A stretch of DNA of 64,000 nucleotides, from NCBI GenBank assembly GCA_964016875.1, contig OZ024726.1, positions 51,510,825 through 51,574,824 of the forward strand, written 5' to 3'. Both the position numbers and the translations under genes were made by a program. Below, piece by piece: positions 55,923-64,000 of the stretch. The notes beneath the pieces were generated by a model. That model had not been told where the DNA came from, searched no databases, and worked only from the letters and a program-made list of their open reading frames with translations. Positions within the stretch are counted from its first letter, which is position 1. Each line of letters opens with the position of its first letter. This DNA comes from Fallopia convolvulus (Eukaryota; Streptophyta; Magnoliopsida; Caryophyllales; Polygonaceae).

Positions 55923-58440
55923 GACTATTAGTTGCTCGATCAGGACCCTAGCTTTATTGCGAGCCAAAACCTTGCCTGATCTACGACCACCCTTCCCTTA
56001 ACTATTCCATTTGAGTCTTAGCTTTATTGAATGCTTATGCGACACTGCTTCCTCTTCTCCGATCTTGGCTCAAGAAATCCTGTCGTGGAACTTGCTTTCA
56101 TGAGTTAAGGAGCGATCAATCTCCCTGTGGAAGGAAGATTTCTTCTCGGCAAGGGAGAACGCGAACCGTTCTAACGAGATATGAGGCTAGTAGAATACTA
56201 TAATGAGGACCTCTGCTCAACTTATGAAATCCATTCTGTTTTACCGCTCTCCTTGGGACTTTCTTATCCTAATTTATCTTAAGGATAAAGTTGGTACCAA
56301 AAATCGATGGTTGATGTCAGTCCCGGGGAAAGAGATAGAATAAGGCGTGGACGCAGAAGAACTCTTAGCATGAAGTGTGAAAGCCGATCAAAAGGCCCCG
56401 GACAAGAGTTCAAAACCCTATTTCAAAAGAAGATGAGGTGATGCCAGCGGGTGAGAACGCATCAGACATTTCGGGGACTAAAGATCGGCCAACATAAGAG
56501 GAAAATAGGAGTTTAAGATAAGTACCATGAGTTCAGCCCGAAGGAAGACTTTGTTTACGGGGCGATCCCTCAAAAAGAGTTGCTTCAAAGTTATCCTAAT
56601 CAAGGGCTATGGAACTCGATAGGGACATTCTAACAGAAGATAAGGTTTTTTCATCCTTTCTACTTTCAAGGCACTAATGAGCTCTTTGAGGGAGATGAAT
56701 ATAATTCCTTTTTTCTGGTGGGTTTACTTGGAGCTTTTTATCTAGGAGGGACTGTGTTGCAACTGAACTCTGAGTAAGAACTAGGCGCAGTAAATGCTTT
56801 GCTGCCCGGAATGGTAGGCTTGATCTCCTTCGGGTACGAGGATGTCATCTAATTCAGTTGGAGGACGGGGTGAGAGATGTTCAACATGCAAGGTCGGCTT
56901 TGCTTCAGATGTAGTGGATCGGTATTCTGCTATTCTCTATCGCTTGATACCGGGTATAGAACCCTCTCTCTATCAACCCAACTGTCTAACCTTTCTTTCA
57001 CATCACAGCTATCAACTCTCCTTTCTTTCTTGTCTGGACAGTCAATCTTTTTTCGACGATGGGCTTTAGTCATCCTAGAATTCCCGGTAGTGGGTCATCT
57101 ACCTTGATCTTCTTTCCGAGTGACATGGAAGACTGCCTATTACACTTCTTAGATCATAAAGATTTTAGAAAGCTATCTCATTCAACATGGGACTTGTTGC
57201 TGTCGTGATTCCCACTTGTTGAAGCTAGAAGCTCTTGCTTGATTATCCGACATTGACTCGCTAGAAGAAGATAGTCCGAATAGCTGCATTCTTCTTTATA
57301 TAATAGTGAGAAGGTTTCCAAGGGCTATCAAATAGCAATGAGTGGACTGGCAAGCAAGCCTGTACTTCTTTCTTTTAAAAGTTAGAATTCCAGGAGTAAG
57401 GTAGCTTAGTTAACGGACGCCCCTCCGGGGATAAATGGAACGATTCTCTTTCCGAACCACCACCGTTGACAAGTCTCCTTAAGGAAAGAGAAAATGTCAC
57501 CAATTCGCTCGAGGTCTGGAACGGAGGTATGCTCCTATATGCCCTCGGTGCGGTGTAATAGAGAGGCGATGATAGATAGAGAAAGAAAGTCAAGTCCATA
57601 ATGAGTGGTCATGAATAGGAAGATGTCGCTACCAGGACGTAAAGGGTGAAAAAAATGTTCAAAGTGCTTTGTCCGATCGTTTAGCGGCTTTTCTACCGCT
57701 ATGAGATTAGCTTAAGCGTCCCTTCCTTTTGCGGAAGATAGTTTAGATGTTCATTTTCTTTCTGCGGCTGTTGTGGATGCGCTTTACTTCTTGATGACTA
57801 GTCTGGTGCTCTTGTTCAAGCTTTGAATCAACTATAGAGAAGAAGTGTGAAAGCTAGCTCTTGAAAGCAATGCGAGTTAGGCCCGACCAACCTCCTCTTC
57901 ACGATTTGACCCTTTCATTTAGAGATATTGGAGCTTCGGATAGGGCGACGTGACACATGGTTAGAAAGAGAAATTGATCACATATTCCCTTCTCAACCTC
58001 CTTTCCCGCATCAGTAGAAAGAGTCGATTTCCTCCCTCCTTTTCCAACTCCGTCGTTGGTTGGCTTCGCTAGCTTCTTTGCTTTGAGCAAATCCCCTGTT
58101 AGCCTTTCTTTAGGTTTAGCGGGTTCTTTCTTTTTTTTCCTAAATAGCTCTGGTTCAAAGCTTTTAGAAGTCTTGGCCAGTCGGTAATAGTAAGAACGAA
58201 GAGTTAGAACTATAAGAGGTGGCGCGGACGTCACGGTTCCTTCTTTCATTTTTTTTAATTAAAATGTAAATCCATAGTATGCGCAGACGAGCGTCTTTAT
58301 GAGTTGGGCTTTTGCCTACCCCAGCTCTATCCATAGCGTAGGAGGGGAAGAAGCCGATCAGCGACCTGAAACAGAAGATTCACCAACTTTCCTTGTGATT
58401 TATCCTTCACAATAAAAAAACTAATTGTATTAAACATAAG
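55923..58440. other. NUMT spacer downstream of nad7
   Basis: Typical mitochondrial spacer. A minus-strand frame of 116 codons (57899-58249), rich in Lys in the middle (RKKKKEPAKPKERL), has no recognised relative. No tRNA or known gene was found. Confidence 0.4.
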
Positions 58441-58559
58441 GTATGGTATTTGAAAAGCCCTTCTCCCTTAATGAGTTCTTTCCACTTATTAGTGCTGGAA
58501 ACGCCGTTTCAAGAGAAATTTCGAGATGGATTGCCCACCGAAAGTTCCCTCTAAAAGGC

Positions 58560-59310
58560 TATCGGAGCAGCTGTAGCCGATTTTCTTTTCTTAAGGAAAA
58601 TCTTATTTGGCATACCAACAAGACCAGCAAGGAGAATCTCATTTAATGGCACGCCATTTGTGAACAAAGAAGTGACAGGGTTGATTCAGCAATATAATAT
58701 AGCCCAGTTAACATCTACTCCTTACTACCTAAAAGGTAACGGTCAGGCTGAAGCAACAAACGAGATCCTCCTAAGGATATTAAGCAAGACCGTCTATGAT
58801 AACCAGAAAGCTTGGCATACTAAACTTCCAAAAGCTTTATGGGCATACAGAACCTCCCTAAGAGAAGCTACGGGCACCACGCCATTCAACCAGGTTTTTT
58901 GGTAAAATGTTGTCTTGTCCATTGATATCTTATTGACAGTCAAAAAGCTTGAAAAAGAAAGTGAATTGCCCAGAGAGGACAGGATAGAGCTCCTAGAGGA
59001 ACAAAGAGAGAAAGCAACACAGCACGTTGCTGCTTATACTGAAAGAATCGCGTCAGCCTATGATCGAATGGTCCACCCCAGAACATTAAAAGAAGGAGAC
59101 TTAGTTCTAAGGGTTGCTCAGCATATAAGGCAGAATCAAAAGCCACCCACTTGAGAAGCTAGTCGCCAGAAAAAAGCTCACTCAAGAAGATAAACAGCGA
59201 ATCCAGTTGGAGGGAAGCATCGATCAGTGCATAAGGAATCCGGTGATGGAAAGAGTGCTCAAGAGCAACCCCCGGTTCAATCGATAGGCCGAAAGCGAAT
59301 GTAGAAAAAA
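58560..59310 (+). pseudogene. Ty3/gypsy integrase relic in mitochondrial-type DNA
   Basis: Reads FGIPTRPARRIS, NGTPFVNKEVTGLI, TPYYLKGNGQAEATNEILLR and KLPKALWAYRTSLREATGTT, the end of the integrase core. After a stop it continues (SELPREDRIELLEEQREKAT ... MVHPRTLKEGDLVLR). The catalytic Glu of QAEA is present, but the second Asp of the usual DNGTPF is Phe here. The start and 3' end are missing. Such relics are common in plant mitochondrial genomes, so it probably predates the transfer. Confidence 0.85.
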
Positions 59311-61828
59311 ATCTTTATGAATTGGGTTGGGAGGAATAAATGTTCCCATCCCCACGGAGTGATTGATGGAATCGAACAGATTCGGTTGGGTCAACCGTCT
59401 CTATTACCTAGTTGCCCATCTCTCGTCCTTATCCCTCGTCTGCGGGCACTACCCACAATGAAAAGTTTCTCCCGGTCCGGCTAGAGCAATGAAGGGAGTT
59501 AGAGTGGGGTCTTTCCTTGCGCCCAAGGCGTATCACGGATATTAGGCAGCAGCTAGCCATGTCTAATAAGAACATGTTTTATCCTACCCAAACCAAGCAC
59601 ATAAATTAGTCGATCCCATCGCGAATCCAGCTGACCCGACTCTCCTTTTTTCATTCCCATCCAACCCTCCCATTCTTTTGAGATCGGGCAGATTCCTGCT
59701 GTTGAGAAGGGTGTTAAGAAAAATTGGATTGAAACGCTTCATCTTGAATAGCAAAAAGTGTTTTTGGAAATTGAGCAAAAGTTTCTGTCCTTTAGTAAAC
59801 TAACCTTGCTTGCCCTGTCTGGTCATATGTTCTCCTTCCCGGTCAACGACATTGGCTATTGGCCATCCGTCCACAAAAATATTATGTAAATCTATCTGTC
59901 CGGCTTTAAACTCATTCCATTCATCTCCCATTCCTAGTTCTTCTTTAATTGTGTTACTAGTTCACTAGGGATAGTTATCGAGTTGCCTATGGAGTAAGGT
60001 TTGGAACCCTTTGAAATAAGTGCTTTAGTATACCTATCTTTCATTAGTAAAAATACTTTTGAAAACAAGCTCATAGGTAAGTCAAAAGTATACCTGGAAA
60101 AAGGATCGATAATCGGCTTTCTTTTAAGGCTCGGATGTGAGGGTGGTCTACGATCAGGAAATTCAATCAATATAGTTAGATTGAAGGAAAGAAAGCATGT
60201 GACGGGTATAATGCAGTAGTAATAGGTAGTAAACAGGAGTCCACGGTTGGCACATAAGGCTTGGCTAATTCATTAGTAGTGACAGGCAGGCGCAATAAGA
60301 GATTGGGGAATATAATATGGGTCTTGTCATGTCATCTCTTTATGCAAAAGTTGGTCATTCCTTGCTTGTTTGGAATACAGCATAGGCGCTTCGGTCTCAA
60401 TTAGTGCGGTTGATTCTTTCCTTTATAAAGACTTGCCCCCGGCCTTGTCAGCTCATTTGTAAGGGTCGAGCAGTCTTCTTTTCTATCTGATGGTAATGCG
60501 AATCTATTGCAATTGGTCTATGGCAAAGAGTCATCTGTCCAATAATCAGTCGAAATCGGTCCACGAATAGCGCTTTCGTTCCCTTATTTTCATTATTATT
60601 CAAATTTCATTTAATTAATTCGATTTGTTGTTCTTGTTAGCAACTAGATCTTCGGTCATATGTCCAACTGTCCAACCAGTCTAAGCTGTCCGCCCTTCTA
60701 CTTCTGCAATCGGGAATAGGTCCGAGGTCATAGCATCCTTGCTTGAAACAGTTCCTCTCCTCTGACCCTGGCCTAGTAGCTCGAGAGGACTTTTTGAAAA
60801 GCTGAAAAATGGAAGACTGAGGCCTTTTACAAAAAAGTCTAGGAAACAAAAAACAGAATACCTAGATCGCAAGGCAAGGTGATGTATATCACTTCGACTC
60901 ACCAAGGAGAAGGTAAGTACTGTTATATCCTTTCTTCTGATGTGATATAGATCAATGCCTGGACTGGGGGGGCCCACGGGAAAACGTTTGCAGATGCGAT
61001 AATGAATCGAACCAGATCAAAACATTCAACTGTCGACGGACAAACTTTGCCGAAACGTCAACTGCAAACGACGGATGGCCAGGCCCCGGTTCCCAGGGTG
61101 TGAGTAATCCCTATTATGAGCCTACTCAGATCAGAACTAAACTAGTTTCTTTTTTTTCCTTATCGGACCCCGGCCGACTTTAAGCAACCTTCACATTTTC
61201 TGTTGAGATCCCAAGTCTCCAAGTGGGCCCTCTTGGCCACTTACGACCTTGGCTTTTTAGAGAATCCCGCTCCCGTGTCGTAGGACTTATAGCTTGGCAG
61301 TCTACTGTGTGGGTTTGTTTATCTTTCCAGTTTCGAGTGTCTTCATGGATAGTTATAGTGGACCATAGGCGCAAGATGTACCTTGTGGGGGGCGGCGGTC
61401 CCCTGGACATAGTCTTTTTAGGCAGTGGTCGTTTAGTCCACGGTCCATTGGATGGCCGGTGCAAGGCCAGAAATTGGAACACATTGATTCCGCTCGTTCC
61501 CGTCCTTCGCTTCAGGGCTTGTCCCTCGGTGTGGTCAGTACTCTATACTATCGGGCAGCGTAGCTTACACTTGTTCACTATTTATGACGGTTCACCAAGG
61601 CCTCTTTCCTCCTCCCTTTTCTGCTCACTCGTAGGGGTTTGGACCCCCACAAAGGGGGAAGGAGTCGACTGAACATCTCAGCCATTGGCGGGAATTTCGC
61701 CCACATCCGATCCCCAATTCTTGTTCACCCCGGATGATCGTATTGAGTGAATTGTGACCTCGTACGATCGTGTCGGGTGAGCAACAACCGCTTCGTCACA
61801 ATACTTACTTATGGGCTAACGGGTCAAA
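59311..61828. other. NUMT spacer between integrase relic and nad5
   Basis: No gene is recognised. Its right end (from about 61680) should be the 5' part of the trans-splicing nad5 intron 2, read on the minus strand. Several frames over 60 codons (for example 61223-61672) lack known domains. Confidence 0.4.
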
Positions 61829-63057
61829 CTTTGGCCAAGTATCCTACAAAGAGACTCCCGAAAGCCAGAAGTATTAAAGGAATGGCCATAGGAATGGGCG
61901 CATCATGACATCGTAAGATGTCTCGCCCGAATGAATTAGTTGGTACTAGAAATGTTAGAAAAAAGTAAACGAAAAGAGTAATAAGAAGTGAAAAGGACAG
62001 AGACACTTCCCAACCAGAAAGCAAAGTTCCCACTGATGGTATACTTAGTGTAAGCGAGCTCTAAGATCACATCTTTGGAATAAAATCCAGATAGAAAAGG
62101 AAATCCAATTAGAGATAAGCTACCCATGAGCATCATGGCATAGGTAAAAGGGAACGAGGAGGCAAGCCCCTCCCCCCCCCCCTCCATCTTCCGCATATCT
62201 TGCTCATCCGACATGGCATGAATCACCGAACCCGCACTCAGGAATAGTAATGCTTTGAAAAACGCGTGATTCATTAAATGAAAGACGTTAACCGAATAGT
62301 TAGAAATGCCGCAAGCAAAGATCATATAGCCTAATTGACTGCAAGTTGAATAAGCTATGACCCTCTTTAGATCGTTCTGTAATATTCCAGTGGTTGCCGC
62401 AAGGAATGATGTCGTAGCTACTGCAAAAGTAATAACAATTAAATCCGTAGGTGGGTATTCAAATAAAGGAGAACACCTTGCTATCATGAAAACGCCAGCT
62501 GTTACCATAGTAGTTGCATGAATCAAAGCGGATATTGGGGTGGGACCCTCCATAACATCAGGTAACCAAGTATGCGATCCTATTTGTGCAGATTTTCCAA
62601 CAGCACCAATAAATAGTAAAATACAAATAAGAGTTATGGCATTCAATCTCATATTACGAGAAATCCAAGAATTTCTAGGGGCACTAGCACAAGCAAAAAT
62701 TGTAGAAAAGTCTACTGTTTGAAAGAGAGTAAAACGACCCGAAATCCCAGGAGCTAATCCAAAATCACCTACTCGATTGACAAGCATAGCTTTTGTAGCT
62801 ACTTTATCTTCCTGAAGTCGTGTAAACCAAAACTGAATTAACAAATACGAAGCAAGACCTACTCCCTCCCATCCCAAGAATAATTGAAGAGAGTTATCTC
62901 CAGTCACCAACATTGGCATAAAAAAAGTAAGAATGGATAAATAACACATAAATTGAGGAATATGAGGATCCTCAGACATATATGAAATAGAATAAAGATG
63001 GACCAAGCTACTTATGGATGTAACCACAATTAACATCACTACGGTCGGGCTATCGAA
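61829..63057 (-). pseudogene. nad5: nad5 exon 2
   Basis: Main exon of the complex I proton-pumping subunit NAD5. It starts FDSPTVVMLIVVTSISSLVH, goes through LFLGWEGVGLASYLLIQFW and HTWLPDVMEGPTPISALIHA, and ends GSLFVGYLAK. The length is 1229 nt where 1216 is usual. The excess is explained by a 12-nt expansion of a C run at 62165-62183 (extra GGEG residues) and one extra T in a T run near 61975 that shifts the frame. The downstream trans-spliced exons are not expected here. Confidence 0.92.
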
Positions 63058-63904
63058 CATGGAGTCAAAAGTGAATTACGAGTCGGGCCAATATGCAAAT
63101 AGAGGGAGCTACCCTTGCATGCAATGATGTGGTGGAGAACCTCTCATTCGAATTCAGTGCTCTCCGAACCACGCGGGAAGGTTTCCCATCACACGGCTCA
63201 CCAACTTGATTTTTTGCAGAAACTGTATGTCCAAACAGGTCTGGAAAAAGAGGTACGGTCTCGCTTTCCTTTGCCACTCAAGTGTACTGCATCTGCCGTG
63301 CTTAGGCCCCTTCTTCCCTTCCTTCCCTAATGAAGGAGTCCCCCGCCCGCCTTAGTAGTCTCAAATAGAGCGTACAAGCTTGCCCTTTTTTTTAGTAGGT
63401 GATTAACTACCGCAGCGAAGAAAAGGCTGGAGCAAGAAAAGGGCGTACTACGATCTCTCTGCCCCACGCATCTAACCATCTCGCGTGGTTCACCGGTTCC
63501 ACCGACTAGACCAAAAGAGTGATTCATTCGATACAGAGGTGCGCTTGAAGTGGGGGTGTGTTGTCCTTATTGGGCTGGGCCCTTCCCCATAAGGCCCCAC
63601 CGTCTAGGCATAAGCGCCCTCTTACTACCCATATGCGAGGCGCCGTCTTAGCCTTCCCTGACTAGGATCGCTCCCACACCTGTAGCGTTCATGATCGGCA
63701 TCCTCAACTATGTATCGATCGAAAGGCAGGGTGGCACAGCCCCCAAGGGAGTGGTTACGTCCAGTATGTCCTCCCTTATTCCCGACATGCTATGGTGCCC
63801 GTGGTGGGTAGGAGCGGGTCAAGTCCGTATTGCGGCGGAGCAACAACTGCGTCCGGATCTGATCTATCTACTCGGCAAATCATCCGGTGACTTCACGGTT
63901 GCCA
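63058..63904 (-). ncRNA. nad5 intron 1 (group II)
   Basis: About 847 nt between exons 1 and 2, close to the usual 850 nt. Domain V is visible at 63166-63199 on the minus strand (gagccgtgtgatgggaaacc ... gcgtggttc). The plus-strand ORF at 63691-63960 lies antisense in this intron and exon and is not a gene. Confidence 0.82.
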
Positions 63905-64000
63905 AAGAAGCCCCAAGAAGCATCATTTCCGATGAAACCCATGGAGCAATTCTTAGATAGCAAGCACTAGCTCCCGGTGCGACTTCATAAAATGCAATCA
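63905..64000 (-). pseudogene. nad5: 3' part of nad5 exon 1
   Basis: The minus strand reads IAFYEVAPGASACYLRIAPW and VSSEM, the end of NAD5 exon 1. A four-base loss after the Met codon (about 63928) shifts the frame before the exon end. The rest of exon 1 lies outside the window. Confidence 0.88.

Larger units (their letters stand above)
50838..64000. other. NUMT 2: mitochondrial DNA insertion, runs off the window
   Basis: Begins with cgacgaataataggtacacc inside LINE sequence and matches NUMT 1 from 15429 through nad7 exon 2. It carries the whole nad7 gene (plus strand) and nad5 exons 1-2 (minus strand) with spacer between. Introns and unedited codons are retained. Frame lesions in both genes show it is an inactive nuclear copy. 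Confidence 0.9.

Noticed and set aside
63691..63960. 89-codon plus-strand ORF near the window end
   Set aside because: It lies antisense to nad5 intron 1 and the end of exon 1, and its peptide has no known family.
50838..64000. A genuine mitochondrial genome segment
   Set aside because: nad7 and nad5 contain frameshifts and a nonsense codon, the left side joins LINE sequence, and the same window holds intron-containing nuclear genes.

Overview
This is a stretch of plant nuclear DNA (a eudicot by gene content; the exact lineage cannot be fixed). It holds three recognisable nuclear genes in a dense bed of nested transposable elements, plus two large blocks of inserted mitochondrial DNA (NUMTs). 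The mitochondrial genes keep their group II introns and unedited codons, so they arrived as DNA and not cDNA. Frameshifts, stop codons and transitions show that most of them have decayed.

Layout. 350-4289: a divergent pair, an ABCI19/20/21-type soluble ABC ATPase (minus) and the TRAPP subunit TRS23/TRAPPC4 (plus), sharing a 413-bp promoter. 5759-11581: a Reina-like Ty3/gypsy element with intact LTRs and a 5-bp target duplication; its middle is replaced by a 71-bp minisatellite and its integrase is deleted. About 11.6-13.1 kb: AT-rich DNA ending in a possible Helitron terminus. About 13.1-22.4 kb: NUMT 1, with nad7 exons 1-2, an intact rps12 reading frame and a chimeric cox2/unknown ORF/nad3 arrangement; a hAT-type MITE has inserted into its left part. 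About 22.4-30.9 kb: a decayed Athila-like element and the 5' part of a relative. 30.7-33.3 kb: gag debris, a tRNA-derived SINE and a captured fragment of a phytochrome B gene. 33.3-39.4 kb: a Ty1/copia remnant split by an LTR-like insert that itself contains a 3-kb solo LTR. 39.4-40.4 kb: a degenerate TTTGATGCACATA-rich repeat carrying a Stowaway-type MITE. 40.8-42.7 kb: plastid SUFB. 43.5-50.8 kb: one minus-strand LINE broken by three later insertions (a TRIM, a second LINE and a 2-kb solo LTR). 50.84-64.0 kb: NUMT 2, with all five nad7 exons and nad5 exon 2 plus the end of exon 1, and a gypsy integrase relic.

The three nuclear genes are unrelated in function: cytosolic/ER ABC ATPase, vesicle tethering, and plastid Fe-S cluster assembly. 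The most unusual signals are the cox2-ORF-nad3-rps12 chimera, which resembles male-sterility-associated mitochondrial loci; the captured phytochrome fragment between direct repeats; the 71-bp double-hairpin minisatellite inside a retrotransposon; and the altered tail of SUFB.
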